Source: Thioflexithrix psekupsensis (GTDB lineage Bacteria > Pseudomonadota > Gammaproteobacteria > Beggiatoales > Beggiatoaceae). Taken from it: 64,000 bases of DNA. Numbering within the stretch: the stretch's first letter is position 1; each line of letters begins with the position of its first letter. Location of the stretch: NCBI RefSeq assembly GCF_002149925.1, contig NZ_MSLT01000006.1, forward strand, positions 558,001 to 622,000, written 5' to 3'. Shown here in pieces: positions 53,191 through 62,710 of this stretch. The position numbers and the translations under genes were made by a program. The notes under the pieces were generated by a model, which did not search any database, was not told where the DNA came from, and saw only the letters and a program-made list of their open reading frames with translations.

Positions 53191-54168
53191 CTAAAAATCC
53201 TCCTGCAAATTCACCCGCATCCAAGCCCACATCAATAGCATCAATAGGGCAAAACCAAGCGGAATCGCATAAAGCGGCGTTTGTTGAAGATAAATTCGGC
53301 TATCGGCCTCTGTTTTTAACAAATTATCGCTAATATGTTGATAAACGCCGGCTAATGCTTGTAAATCGGTGGCGGGAAAATATTGTCCGCCAGTTAATTC
53401 GGCGATTTCTCGCAACGCATTTTCATTTAATCCTTGCGCTAATAAATCCACACTGCCCACGCCAATCGCATAAATGCGAATCTCATATTGTTTGGCTAAT
53501 TCTGCGGCTTTACGCGGATGCAAACGCCCTGCATTATTATCCCCATCCGTCAAGAGAATTAAAGCCCGTGATTCACTTGGCCGCTCGCGCAATTTTTTCA
53601 CCGCTAAACCAATCGCATCACCAATCGCTGTTTCTCGCCCAACCATTCCTAAAGTGGCTCGGCTTAATAACGTGCGAATGGCTTGAATATCTAACGTTAA
53701 AGGAGCTTGCAAATGCGCGTGATCCGCAAATAAAACCAATCCCACCCGATCCCCTTGGCGATATTGAATAAAACGATCCAGCACGATTTTAGCCGCTTGC
53801 AAACGGTCTAATTGCGTGCCATCAGGCGCAACAAAATCACGATAACGCATAGACCCCGATAAATCTAAAGCCAACATTAAATCATAACCGTCTTTTTTCA
53901 CTTCCACCGTTTTATCCAACCATTGCGGATACATTAAGGCCAAAGTTAAACCCAACCACGCAAAAGCCAATAACCAAAAAGATCGCTTTATTCCTGTTTT
54001 TTTCTCAACAGGCTTGGTGTGTTGAAACGCCAAAGCAATCGCCTGAATATAAGGCAAACGAATTTCAGGAATCACTTGTCTATGATGTAAAGACATCGGC
54101 CAAAATCGGTAAATTAACCACGGTAAAGGCAATAAAATAATTAACCAAGGCCATTGAAAACTAAACAT
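53191..54168 (-). CDS. BatA-like VWA-domain membrane protein
   Basis: 325 residues from ATG 54168; a TTG 4 codons earlier is less likely. Two N-terminal membrane segments flank HRQVIPEIRLPYIQ. The VWA domain starts with the MIDAS motif ALDLSGSMRYRDF near residue 95 and has LILLTDGDNNAGRLHPRKAA near 200. A last membrane segment ends the protein. Such proteins work with MoxR ATPases, but none is in the window. It follows the 54190-54822 gene by 21 bases. Confidence 0.88.
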   Translation of the reverse strand: MFSFQWPWLIILLPLPWLIYRFWPMSLHHRQVIPEIRLPYIQAIALAFQHTKPVEKKTGIKRSFWLLAFAWLGLTLALMYPQWLDKTVEVKKDGYDLMLALDLSGSMRYRDFVAPDGTQLDRLQAAKIVLDRFIQYRQGDRVGLVLFADHAHLQAPLTLDIQAIRTLLSRATLGMVGRETAIGDAIGLAVKKLRERPSESRALILLTDGDNNAGRLHPRKAAELAKQYEIRIYAIGVGSVDLLAQGLNENALREIAELTGGQYFPATDLQALAGVYQHISDNLLKTEADSRIYLQQTPLYAIPLGFALLMLLMWAWMRVNLQEDF

Positions 54169-54189
54169 AAGCAAATCCAATATTATTTT

Positions 54190-54822
54190 TTAATACATAG
54201 CCGCAGATTTTAAACGATTCGCTTTTAAGCGTTCCACATGTTGTCGCAAGATTTCCCACGCAAACAAGCATAAAAATAAACACCCCCAAAATTTCGCCAA
54301 ATCTTCCATTGATAAACGCAACAGCATTTGCGCAGGAAAAAAACCATCAACAATAATCATCACGCCAAACATCAATGCGCCCAAAAATAAAAAAGTCAAT
54401 GCCGAAGGCGTGCGCTGCTTTAACGCCCCTAAACGAAACAACAACAATAATTCCACCAAACCCACCGCTAATAATAAATAAGCATCTTCCATATTGAGCC
54501 AACGCCCTACCCGTTCATGTACCATAAATCGCTCGTCAAAACCTAAGCTAAAAAACATTACAATTTGTGACCAAAAAAACCAATATTCTCGTCGCTCTCG
54601 CTGTTGATCAATACACAATAAAGAAATCGCAAATAATAACGCCGAAGCCCATAATAAAAAAGTAGTAAATACCGTGTTAATTCCAAAAAATAAAACTTGT
54701 CCTTGTTGAATATCTCCCAAAAAATTCCGCACAAAATCCTGCGAAGTCTTCCATTCAATCACCATTAAAGTGACCGTGTAAATTGTGGTCAAAGAAAAAA
54801 TAACATAGTGCAAAGGACGCAT
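54190..54822 (-). CDS. hypothetical multi-pass membrane protein
   Basis: 210 residues with about six membrane segments (LHYVIFSLTTIYTVTLMVIE, TVFTTFLLWASALLFAISLL, LLLAVGLVELLLLFRLG, LTFLFLGALMFGVMIIVDGF). No family recognised. It is upstream of and close to the VWA gene, so the two are probably co-transcribed. Confidence 0.7.
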   Translation of the reverse strand: MRPLHYVIFSLTTIYTVTLMVIEWKTSQDFVRNFLGDIQQGQVLFFGINTVFTTFLLWASALLFAISLLCIDQQRERREYWFFWSQIVMFFSLGFDERFMVHERVGRWLNMEDAYLLLAVGLVELLLLFRLGALKQRTPSALTFLFLGALMFGVMIIVDGFFPAQMLLRLSMEDLAKFWGCLFLCLFAWEILRQHVERLKANRLKSAAMY

Positions 54823-55100
54823 TCCATTACCTCGTCTTGAATAAAGTTAAAACCCTTCTGATCGCCCACTCATCTGACAAAAATTTTGGCGCAATGTTCA
54901 ACAATAAATATCACAGAACTCTTTGTTATTCCTAATTTTTTATCCTTGTTAATGCAAAGGTCATGCGTTTTCATCAGATAAAGGGCTTTATTTTTTCAAC
55001 AAATTAAGCCAATATTATCAACACGCAAGATAGCTTTATTTAAGCATTAACACAAGTTTTAAGCGTAATTTATTGTAAAATAACATATTTTAAGAGCTGG

Positions 55101-57455
55101 ATGAATATAAATATGACCAATCGCAGCCGCAGTAGAAAACCTGTTTATTCTTCACGTCGCCCATTGCGTGGTACGGGGCGCACCCGTCCATCGCCTTCAC
55201 GGTGGTTTATTTTCCGCTTACGTTGGGTGATTTTGGTATTGCTGATGGTGCCTGTGTTCAGCTATGTTAGCGTATTAGATGCCGAAGTGCGCGAAGTTTT
55301 TGAAGGCAAACGCTGGGCTTTACCCGCACGAGTCTACGCACGCCCCTTAGAGATATACGCGGGCATGAAGTTACCTCCCGCCTTGTTGGCCGAAGAATTA
55401 GAAGCCATCGGCTATAAAAAAAATCAAGCCCTCTCCGAACCCGGCCATTATATACGAAAAGGAAATACATTGGTGGTTCGCACCCGCGAATTTCAATTTT
55501 GGGATGGCGTGGAGCAGTCAACAGAATTACAAATTTGTTTTAATGACGATACGGTCAGCGAATTGGTGAATTTGCGAGAAAAACGACGGCTGTCTTTAGC
55601 CAGAATTGAACCTAAATTAATCGGTAAAATTTATCCTACTCATAATGAAGATCGCGTATTGGTAAAATTGGACGAAGTGCCACCTTTATTAATCCAATCT
55701 TTAATTGCCAGTGAAGACCGACAATTTTTTGAACATAACGGCATTAGTATGCGTGGCATTGCGCGTGCCTTTTTGCAAAATATTAAACAAGGTGCTGTCG
55801 TGCAAGGCGGCAGTACCATTACTCAGCAGTTGGTAAAAAACTTTTATCTTTCTCCCGAAAGAACCTTGAATCGAAAAATGAATGAAGCCATGATGTCATT
55901 ATTATTAGAATGGCATTATTCTAAAGAACAAATTTTAGAAGCCTATTTAAATGAAGTGTTCTTAGGCCAAGACGGCAGCCGTGCCATTCATGGCGTTGGT
56001 TTGGCTTCATGGTTTTATTTTAATAAACCCGTCGGCCAATTAAAACTGCATGAAGTGGCTTTAATCACCAGTTTAATTCGCGGAGCTTCTCAATACAATC
56101 CGCGTCGTAACCCCGACCGCGCTATTCAACGTCGTAATCTTATTTTAGATTTAATGGCACAACTCAACATGATCGGTTCACCCGACGCAGAGCTGGCCAA
56201 AGCAGAACCGTTGGGCGTAATAGAAAAACCCATTGATCGCAATCAATCCCCTTATCCTGCTTTTCTGCAATTGGTCAGACAACAAGTACAACAAGATTAT
56301 CGAGACGAAGATTTGCGTTCTGAAGGTTTACAAATTTTCACCACCTTAGACCCTGTTGTACAAGGGATGGCGGAAAAAGCCATGTCGCAAGGAATTGCCC
56401 GTTTGGAGCGGGAAAATCGTGGCTCGCGCAATCTACAAGGGGCAATGCTGGTCACAGGAAGCGAAAGTGGAGAAATTTTGGCCATGGTCAATGGCAAAGA
56501 TTCGCAGTTTGCTGGTTTTAACCGACCTATGGAAGCCCAACGACAAATTGGTTCTCTCATCAAAGTGGCTGTTTACTTGGCGGCATTGGAAGATTTTCGC
56601 ACCTATTCTTTGGTTTCAACCCTCAAAGATATGGCTTATGAATGGCACAATAAAAACAGTCGTGAAGTCTGGCGACCCAAAAACTACGATAACCGCGAAC
56701 ACGGCCGAGTGCCTTTGCATTACGCTTTAGCCAATTCTTTCAACTTAGCGACTGTGCATTTAGGCATGGAATTGGGTTTGGACAGTATTAAGAAAACGCT
56801 GCAACGCATGGGTGTAGAACGAGACTTTCAAATGTATCCTTCAACGTTGTTAGGAAGTTTGGAATTATCTCCGTTGGAAGTGACCCAAATGTACCAAACT
56901 TTGGCCAGTGGTGGCTTTCGCGTGCCATTGCGGGCGATTCGTAATGTGTTGACTCACGATGGTAAACCATTACAACGTTATGCGTTATCGGTGGAACAAC
57001 GGTTTGATTCTACAGTAGTTTTCTTGTTAAATCATGCTTTACAATTGGCCGTGCGCGAAGGGACAGGCCGTCAAGTCGCAAGAAACTTACCAGAAGATAT
57101 GGTGGTGTCAGGTAAAACAGGGACTAGTAACAGTCTGCGTGACAGTTGGTTTGCGGGATTTGACAGCCAAATGTTGGCCGTGACATGGATTGGGCGTGAC
57201 GACAACAAACCTACAGGACTCAGTGGTTCTAGTGGTGCGATGCGCGTTTGGCGTGAGTTTATCGATAACTTGGCTCCACGTCCTTATCCCCCCGTAGAAC
57301 CAAGTCCTTTGCAATGGCGTTGGGTCGATTATAAAACAGGTCGTTGGAGTACGCGAGGAGCGCGGGGCGCAGTAAAACTGCCGTTTATCACGGATCGCCT
57401 TGCAGGCGCAGATAATCTCATGCAAAACTCAGCGCAATCCGCTTTTATGGAATAA
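55101..57455 (+). CDS. mrcB: penicillin-binding protein 1B
   Basis: 784 residues. A basic cytoplasmic head and one membrane segment (WVILVLLMVPVFSYVSVL, near 45) are followed by a UB2H-like region. The glycosyltransferase (GT51) domain has ASEDRQFFEHNGISMRGIAR near 205 and GGSTITQQLVKNF near 240. The transpeptidase domain has SLIK (active Ser, near 481), SFN (near 545) and SGKTGTSNSLRDSWFAGFD near 670. It polymerises and crosslinks peptidoglycan. The start ATG 55101 is a little weak; 55113 is possible. Confidence 0.96.
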   Translation: MNINMTNRSRSRKPVYSSRRPLRGTGRTRPSPSRWFIFRLRWVILVLLMVPVFSYVSVLDAEVREVFEGKRWALPARVYARPLEIYAGMKLPPALLAEELEAIGYKKNQALSEPGHYIRKGNTLVVRTREFQFWDGVEQSTELQICFNDDTVSELVNLREKRRLSLARIEPKLIGKIYPTHNEDRVLVKLDEVPPLLIQSLIASEDRQFFEHNGISMRGIARAFLQNIKQGAVVQGGSTITQQLVKNFYLSPERTLNRKMNEAMMSLLLEWHYSKEQILEAYLNEVFLGQDGSRAIHGVGLASWFYFNKPVGQLKLHEVALITSLIRGASQYNPRRNPDRAIQRRNLILDLMAQLNMIGSPDAELAKAEPLGVIEKPIDRNQSPYPAFLQLVRQQVQQDYRDEDLRSEGLQIFTTLDPVVQGMAEKAMSQGIARLERENRGSRNLQGAMLVTGSESGEILAMVNGKDSQFAGFNRPMEAQRQIGSLIKVAVYLAALEDFRTYSLVSTLKDMAYEWHNKNSREVWRPKNYDNREHGRVPLHYALANSFNLATVHLGMELGLDSIKKTLQRMGVERDFQMYPSTLLGSLELSPLEVTQMYQTLASGGFRVPLRAIRNVLTHDGKPLQRYALSVEQRFDSTVVFLLNHALQLAVREGTGRQVARNLPEDMVVSGKTGTSNSLRDSWFAGFDSQMLAVTWIGRDDNKPTGLSGSSGAMRVWREFIDNLAPRPYPPVEPSPLQWRWVDYKTGRWSTRGARGAVKLPFITDRLAGADNLMQNSAQSAFME

Positions 57456-57490
57456 ATCACGTCTTTTCCATAGACTAAATTTTGCCTCAA

Positions 57491-57529
57491 TCAGAATCGT
57501 CAGAATTTTAGAAATTCTGACGATTCTGA
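57491..57529. repeat. perfect 18-bp inverted repeat
   Basis: TCAGAATCGTCAGAATTT (57491-57508), spacer TAG, then the exact reverse complement (57512-57529). About 36 bases after the mrcB stop. No U-tract follows, so it may be a binding site, the end of a mobile repeat, or a weak terminator. Confidence 0.8.
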
Positions 57530-57689
57530 AGGTTGGCAAAAAATTTTTATGAATGGCTTGATTTTGATATAGTAGGCGACAGGGGTGGAATGGAAGTCTT
57601 GTGTGGTGTTTCTCGACAATGCCCTCACTCATACCCGCTCTGCTTTTTCAAAGCAACTTGACAAATGGGGTTCATGCGGCATTCTTTCT

Positions 57690-57734
57690 GTTTTAGATAA
57701 AAATACTTTCTATTTTCATGATCCAATTTTTGAA
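57690..57734 (+). repeat. duplicated start fragment of the restriction gene
   Basis: 45 bases identical except one (ACT versus ACC) to 57953-57997, which encodes VLDKNTFYFHDPIFE of the endonuclease. The fragment lies 263 bases upstream in the same direction, and its frame soon diverges. Confidence 0.9.
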
Positions 57735-57796
57735 TATACCAAAAAGATAGGGTTCGTAGAATCCTTATTTTGTCAGAATCAGAATTTACAGACACA

Positions 57797-57863
57797 AGAA
57801 TTTTCAAAATTTATTCTTGCCAGTCGTTTATTTTAAATAGATTTTTTATTCTTCAATTCTGAT
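57797..57863 (+). repeat. interspersed AT-rich repeat, copy B
   Basis: Matches the left half of copy A (35581-35647). It is the last element before the restriction gene's leader. Confidence 0.6.
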
Positions 57864-57922
57864 GTTTGTGGGAAGTTATTGTTTTTTTTATTATTTTTTC
57901 TGGGATAAGGAAATTTTTTTTA

Positions 57923-58897
57923 ATGATGAGTGTCGAAGAAAAATATCAAATTGTTTTAGATAAAAATACCTTCTATTTTCATGATCCAATTTTTGAAGAA
58001 AAATATGAAAGCTATATCAACGCTTTAAATGAAACTTTGTTGGTTTTAAAAAATAAGATTGAAACGTATGGATTAAAAAGAGAATTTTTTGAAGATTTAT
58101 TGATTGAAAAAGAAAATGGTTTGAAAGTTTTACTGGCTTTAACGGGTTTTTCTAATGAAAGTTTGAAAAGACTTATTACAGTTGTTAGGGTGTCTCAAAA
58201 TCAAGAATTAGCCAGATTATTATTTACAGCTAAATGGGGTAAAAATGAAAATTCAGAAGATATAAAAGAATGGACTGACGCATTAATAGAAAAAATGATA
58301 AAAGACAATGAATTTTTTAGAAAAGGCTTAATTAATCTTTTTTTTGAAGGCTCTACAGTTCCGTATTTAGCGCAAACCTTACCCTTGTTTGAGCTAAAAA
58401 AATTGTCTATTTCTAAACTTAAATTTGAAGCTTCAGCTATGATTGATACGTTGATACGCTATAAAGAAAAAGGCAGTTATTCAGCACAACCTGCAAATAA
58501 TCCAGAATTTCTAATAAAAGCTATTTTACAAGATTTAAAAATACCCTTTGAAAAAGGGGATTTAGAGAAATTTTCTGACAAAGAATCTAATAAAAAGCGT
58601 GAGATGGATTTTGTTTTACCGAATAGAAAAAATCCACAAATTATCATAGAAAGCTCCTTTCTAGTAACGACTTCATCAGGACAAGGTGATAAATCTAAAA
58701 CCGAACAACAAATCAGTACATTGATCAAAAAATACTACCCAAAAGCAAAATTTATAGGATTTGTTGACGGTATTGGCTGGTATGTTAGACAAGAAGATTT
58801 AAAACGCATGGTTTCGTCTTTTGATGAGGTTTTTACTTTTCATAAGGATGAATTAAACCGATTCAAAGAATTTTTAAAGCGCAATCTAATATGGTAG
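57923..58897 (+). CDS. type II restriction endonuclease
   Basis: 324 residues from ATG 57923; the frame is open 19 codons earlier, but AAGGA near 57907 and the duplicated fragment both support this start. The PD-(D/E)XK site is inferred at EMDFVLPNRKNPQIIIESSF near residues 230-250 (D...ExS), followed by KFIGFVDGIGWYVRQEDLKR, a pattern shared with DpnII/MboI-like enzymes. It overlaps the methyltransferase by 7 bases, so the two form a restriction-modification pair. The recognition sequence cannot be read. AT-rich compared with its neighbours, suggesting transfer. Confidence 0.8.
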   Translation: MMSVEEKYQIVLDKNTFYFHDPIFEEKYESYINALNETLLVLKNKIETYGLKREFFEDLLIEKENGLKVLLALTGFSNESLKRLITVVRVSQNQELARLLFTAKWGKNENSEDIKEWTDALIEKMIKDNEFFRKGLINLFFEGSTVPYLAQTLPLFELKKLSISKLKFEASAMIDTLIRYKEKGSYSAQPANNPEFLIKAILQDLKIPFEKGDLEKFSDKESNKKREMDFVLPNRKNPQIIIESSFLVTTSSGQGDKSKTEQQISTLIKKYYPKAKFIGFVDGIGWYVRQEDLKRMVSSFDEVFTFHKDELNRFKEFLKRNLIW

Positions 58898-59865
58898 AAT
58901 CATTTATAAATAAAATACATCAAGGAGATTGTTTAGATTTATTTAAACAACTTCCTGATAATTCAGTGGATATGACCTTTGCTGATCCGCCTTTTAATCT
59001 TAAAAAAGGTTATAAATCTTATAAAGACAGTTTGGATTTAAAAAAATATTTAGATTGGTGTGAACGTTGGATTTTAGAAATGGTGCGCGTCACCAAACCC
59101 ACCGGCTCAATTTATTTGCATAATATTCCTAAATGGTTGACTTATTATGCAGGTTTTTTAAATGAAATTGCTGATTTTAAACATTGGATTTCTTGGGATG
59201 CGCCCACAATGCCAATGGGCAAAACGTTACAGCCTAATCATTACGGAATTTTGTTTTATGCTAAAAATGCGAAAACATTAAAGTTTTATGAAGTTCGTTA
59301 TCCCCACAAAAGAGATAGAAAAACAAGTTATTTGTCTAAAGATTATGGTGGAAAAAAAGCAGGATTGCATCCTTTTGGTTCTCTGCTTTCTGATGTGTGG
59401 ACGGATATTCACCGCATAAAACACAATAAATATCGGGATGAACATCCTTGTCAATTACCTGTTCATTTATTAGAACGTCTTATTTTAATGAGTACAGATG
59501 CCAATGATATTGTTCTTGACCCTTTTAATGGCACAGGAACCACCGCATTGGCCGCAAAACGTTTAGGCAGACAATTTATTGGTTTTGAATTAGATCAGGA
59601 ATATGTAGAAATAACTAAGAATAAATTAACACAAGAACAGGCTAATTCAAAATTAGGAAATTGTTGGGTTAGTTTCTATTTAGGTAAAGTGATTACTTTG
59701 CGGGATTGTGATTGGGATGAATTGAAAGAATATTTTATTATTCCAAGCCATCCTGAAGAGATAGATTATACCCCGATTGTCTTAAAAACAGAAACCAATA
59801 TCATTTCTCCTCCAAAAATTCAAAAAGAAAATCAATCGCTCCAGTTATTCGATGTTCAGAGCTGA
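58891..59865 (+). CDS. type II DNA methyltransferase (N4-C or N6-A, beta class)
   Basis: 324 residues. Motif IV FADPPFNLKKGYKSYKDS near residue 31 comes before motif I VLDPFNGTGTTALAAKRL near 210, the beta-class order. GRQFIGFELDQEYVEITKNK follows. DPPF fits amino-methyltransferases (N6-adenine or N4-cytosine). The C-terminal 75 residues are extra. Methylates the site cut by the upstream endonuclease, which it overlaps by 7 bases. Confidence 0.9.
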   Translation: MVESFINKIHQGDCLDLFKQLPDNSVDMTFADPPFNLKKGYKSYKDSLDLKKYLDWCERWILEMVRVTKPTGSIYLHNIPKWLTYYAGFLNEIADFKHWISWDAPTMPMGKTLQPNHYGILFYAKNAKTLKFYEVRYPHKRDRKTSYLSKDYGGKKAGLHPFGSLLSDVWTDIHRIKHNKYRDEHPCQLPVHLLERLILMSTDANDIVLDPFNGTGTTALAAKRLGRQFIGFELDQEYVEITKNKLTQEQANSKLGNCWVSFYLGKVITLRDCDWDELKEYFIIPSHPEEIDYTPIVLKTETNIISPPKIQKENQSLQLFDVQS

Positions 59866-60251
59866 CAAACAAATTAATTTATTGATAATAACCACTTGGT
59901 TTTTTCATTAGTCGTACACTTGTCTTTAAAAAACATCCTAGCCCACATCTCCTCAAAAAGGATAAATGTGTTACCATTTCACCGACGAGTCGGTATTTTT
60001 CAAAAATTTCAGTCGTCAGATCAAAAAAATAACACGCTTTGTGCTAAAAATTATAAAATAGTCGCTTTAGTCCCTGATGAGATGGGAAAAATGGACTTGA
60101 TTAAGGCACAATACAATTGCAGATTGCCAAAAGAGACAGTTTTTTAACGATAAATAAAAACAATAAATCTGTCCTTAAAAATACCGTTAATGATTATTTT
60201 AGCAGGCTTATCATTGACGATTATTGAAACAATAGAACCACGGTTTTTCTT
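59866..60251 (+). other. 386-base gap between methyltransferase and MBL-fold gene
   Basis: No convincing gene: an 83-codon frame (59896-60147) exists but shows no recognisable motif and lacks a good ribosome binding site. AT-rich; no strong terminator or promoter is seen. Confidence 0.4.
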
Positions 60252-61322
60252 ATGAAAATAACAGCAATAGGCGTAAATGCCGCTTTTTCAACAGGAACTT
60301 ATGAAGATGCCATCACAGTCGATGATGCACGTTCAATGATTCGTGAATTATTGGCTGCGGGAACAGAATTGAATGAGGAGCAGTTAGAGCGGCTTTTAGC
60401 ACAGCATAAACGCCGACTTTATGCCCCCCGTTGGCAGTCTAATTTTTTAATTGAATTTGATATGCCCAGTAAACGAGGTCGCGGTCCTTATCGTTTATTG
60501 GTGGATATTGGTGGCGATGCGCGTCATGCCTTAAAGGCCTTGGGTTTATCTTCTAGCGATATTGATGGTATTTATATTTCGCATCCGCATAATGATCATA
60601 TTGGTGGAATGGAATATATGGGATTAACGACTTTATTTAATCCTTATTATACCACTGAAAAGAAGTTATGGTTAGGCGATCAATTCATTGCAGATAAGTT
60701 ATTTTTAGAGCAATCATTATGGCCAGACCCGCCTTCTAATACTAAACCTGATTTGTTTATTCATAAGAAAGTATTAGAGCCATTACGCCGAGCGGTGGGT
60801 CCAGGTTTAGACACGGTGCAAGGTGTGCCTGATGTGCGTTTAGAAACTTATTTCGACATTCATTTAGTGGGAAAACAAGAAGATGGCACAACCATTACGC
60901 ATATTTTCCAAGATGGCGAAGAAAGTTGGACAATGAAACCCGTGTTTGCGATGCACGTGTTTTCTAGCTCCGAAGAAATGCCGAGTTATGGCATTAGTTT
61001 GCAATATTCTCGCGGCTATAATGTGTTAATGCCGACGGATATTCAATTTATGATTCCGCCACAATTAGAAATGCACTATCGCAAAGCGGATCGCATTTAT
61101 ATGGATTGTGAAACCTCACCTTTTCCCTCTGGCGTTCATCCCCACATTTCCGATTTAATTAATAATCTCGATCCAGAAATTCAAAAGAAATGTTTGCTTT
61201 ATCATTATGATGGTGTGCCGAATTTGCCTGAGAATTCTCAATTTTTTGGCATTTTACGTTCAGCCGATCATCATGTTTATCCGCCGCTCGATTGGGAGCC
61301 GCCCGTCGGTAATAAAGAATAG
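60252..61322 (+). CDS. MBL-fold metallo-hydrolase
   Basis: 356 residues. The zinc motif SHPHNDHIGGMEYM near residue 117 fits HxHxDH. Later, VFAMHVFSS and PTDIQF, then CETSPFPSGVHPHISDL and LYHYDGVPN supply the other likely ligands. An N-terminal helical stretch (MIRELLAAGTELNEEQLERL) precedes the core. Substrate unknown. No signal peptide. Followed by a terminator. Confidence 0.85.
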   Translation: MKITAIGVNAAFSTGTYEDAITVDDARSMIRELLAAGTELNEEQLERLLAQHKRRLYAPRWQSNFLIEFDMPSKRGRGPYRLLVDIGGDARHALKALGLSSSDIDGIYISHPHNDHIGGMEYMGLTTLFNPYYTTEKKLWLGDQFIADKLFLEQSLWPDPPSNTKPDLFIHKKVLEPLRRAVGPGLDTVQGVPDVRLETYFDIHLVGKQEDGTTITHIFQDGEESWTMKPVFAMHVFSSSEEMPSYGISLQYSRGYNVLMPTDIQFMIPPQLEMHYRKADRIYMDCETSPFPSGVHPHISDLINNLDPEIQKKCLLYHYDGVPNLPENSQFFGILRSADHHVYPPLDWEPPVGNKE

Positions 61323-61351
61323 GCTTTACATTCGGTTATTGTTGTGAAATC

Positions 61352-61385
61352 AAACCTGTCAGATGTGCTGTCAGGTTTATTTTTA
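61352..61385 (+). terminator. terminator after the MBL-fold gene
   Basis: AAACCTG-T-CAG pairs with CTG-T-CAGGTTT (one T-T mismatch) around ATGTG, followed by TTATTTTTATT. It separates the MBL gene from the permease gene. Confidence 0.8.
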
Positions 61386-61402
61386 TTGGATTGATAAAAA
61401 AT

Positions 61403-62398
61403 ATGTTTTCATGGTTTACGATATTGGCAGATTGGCTGACTTATCGCGTGTTAGGATTATCTGCTGAAACGAATTTAAGTAAAGCGATTCATTTTTTTAT
61501 TGAAGATACCACTAAAATTTTAGTGTTATTGGTGGTGATGATTTACATTATCGCTTTAATACGCGCTTCATTAGATGTCACAAGGGTGCGTTATTATTTG
61601 GCGGGGAAATCGAAAATTTTAGGCACTATTTTAGGTTCAATATTTGGTGCTATTACGCCTTTTTGTTCATGCTCTAGCATTCCTGTTTTTTTAGGTTTTA
61701 CTTCAGCGGGAATTCCTGTTGGCGTAACGATGTCTTTTCTTTTGACTTCGCCGCTAATTAACGAAGTGGCTGTGTTATTATTACTGAGTTTATTAGGCTG
61801 GCAATTCACACTGACTTATGTGATTGTGGGCATGTTGGTGGGGATTTTAGGGGGCTTACTGCTTGAATTTATTCATGCTGAACGGTGGTTGCAGCCTTTT
61901 GTGCGCAAAGCCTACGACAATGCCCAATTCACCGCTAATTATACCGCGCCTCATTTATCTTTTGCCCAACGCCATGACTTTGCTAAAACGGAATTAATTG
62001 ATATTTTCTCACGGGTTTGGAAATGGGTGATTATTGGTGTGGGATTAGGGGCGGCATTGCATGGTTTTGTCCCAGAGAATTGGTTAGAACAGCATTTAGG
62101 TGAGGAACAATGGTGGTCTGTGCCATTAGCGGTTTTATTAGGCATTCCATTATATGCCAATGCAACGGGAATTATTCCGATTATGGAAGGTTTAATTACC
62201 AAAGGATTACCCGTAGGCACAACGTTGGCTTTTTGCATGAGTACTGTCGCAGCTAGTTTTCCTGAATTTATTATGTTAAAACAAGTGATGCAATGGCGAT
62301 TATTATTGACTTTATTTATCATATTATTGGTTGCTTTTACGCTCATTGGTTGGTTGTTTAATTTTCTTCATTTTATTCCATTAGGAGTTCGATCATAA
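61403..62398 (+). CDS. ArsP-like permease (DUF318)
   Basis: 331 residues from ATG 61403; an in-frame TTG lies 4 codons upstream. About eight membrane segments. The conserved GAITPFCSCSSIPVFLGFTS motif near residue 85 and the later repeat GIPLYANATGIIPIMEGL are diagnostic of the ArsP_1 family. Members export organoarsenicals or are of unknown substrate. Its stop overlaps the start of the small thioredoxin-like gene by one base (TAATG). Confidence 0.88.
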   Translation: MFSWFTILADWLTYRVLGLSAETNLSKAIHFFIEDTTKILVLLVVMIYIIALIRASLDVTRVRYYLAGKSKILGTILGSIFGAITPFCSCSSIPVFLGFTSAGIPVGVTMSFLLTSPLINEVAVLLLLSLLGWQFTLTYVIVGMLVGILGGLLLEFIHAERWLQPFVRKAYDNAQFTANYTAPHLSFAQRHDFAKTELIDIFSRVWKWVIIGVGLGAALHGFVPENWLEQHLGEEQWWSVPLAVLLGIPLYANATGIIPIMEGLITKGLPVGTTLAFCMSTVAASFPEFIMLKQVMQWRLLLTLFIILLVAFTLIGWLFNFLHFIPLGVRS

Positions 62399-62631
62399 TG
62401 AAAACGATTAAAGTCTTAGGCAGTGGTTGCACCAAATGCACTAAAACGGCTGAATTTATCGCCAAAGTGGCCGCTGATAAAGGCGTGGCAATTGAAGTGA
62501 TTAAAGAAACCAATCCCGAAGCGATTATGGGCTATGGCGTGATGGTGACTCCTGCGGTGGTGATTAATGAGCAAGTGGTGCATTCAGGCTCTATTCCCAA
62601 TCAAGCGACAGTGGAAAATTGGTTGTCTTAA
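62398..62631 (+). CDS. thioredoxin-like small redox protein
   Basis: 77 residues with the redox motif VLGSGCTKCTKTAEFIAK near residue 11 (CTKC) and the cis-Pro loop VMVTPAVVINEQVVHSG near 48, as in MTH895-like redox-active disulfide proteins. Coupled to the permease gene. The pair is recurrent; it probably passes electrons or thiols to the permease substrate. Confidence 0.88.
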   Translation: MKTIKVLGSGCTKCTKTAEFIAKVAADKGVAIEVIKETNPEAIMGYGVMVTPAVVINEQVVHSGSIPNQATVENWLS

Positions 62632-62710
62632 TTTTTAGATAAACTCAGATGCCATTGCGACGTTTATTATTGCAATGGCATTTTTTTATTATTTTTTGAG
62701 AAACTGTTTT

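Larger units (their letters stand above)
57456..57922 (+). other. 467-base gap rich in repeats
   Basis: No credible gene. It holds a perfect 18-bp inverted repeat (57491-57508 / 57512-57529), dispersed repeat C (57513-57570), a 45-base copy of the start of the next gene (57690-57734) and dispersed repeat B (57797-57863). This is rearranged DNA at the left edge of the restriction-modification cassette. Confidence 0.7.

Noticed and set aside
57585-57836. An 83-codon frame carrying KNTFYFHDPIFE
   Set aside because: It is the duplicated fragment of the restriction gene plus repeat sequence, with no good start, so not an independent gene.
59896-60147. An 83-codon frame after the methyltransferase
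   Set aside because: No ribosome binding site, no recognisable motif and composition like the surrounding gap.
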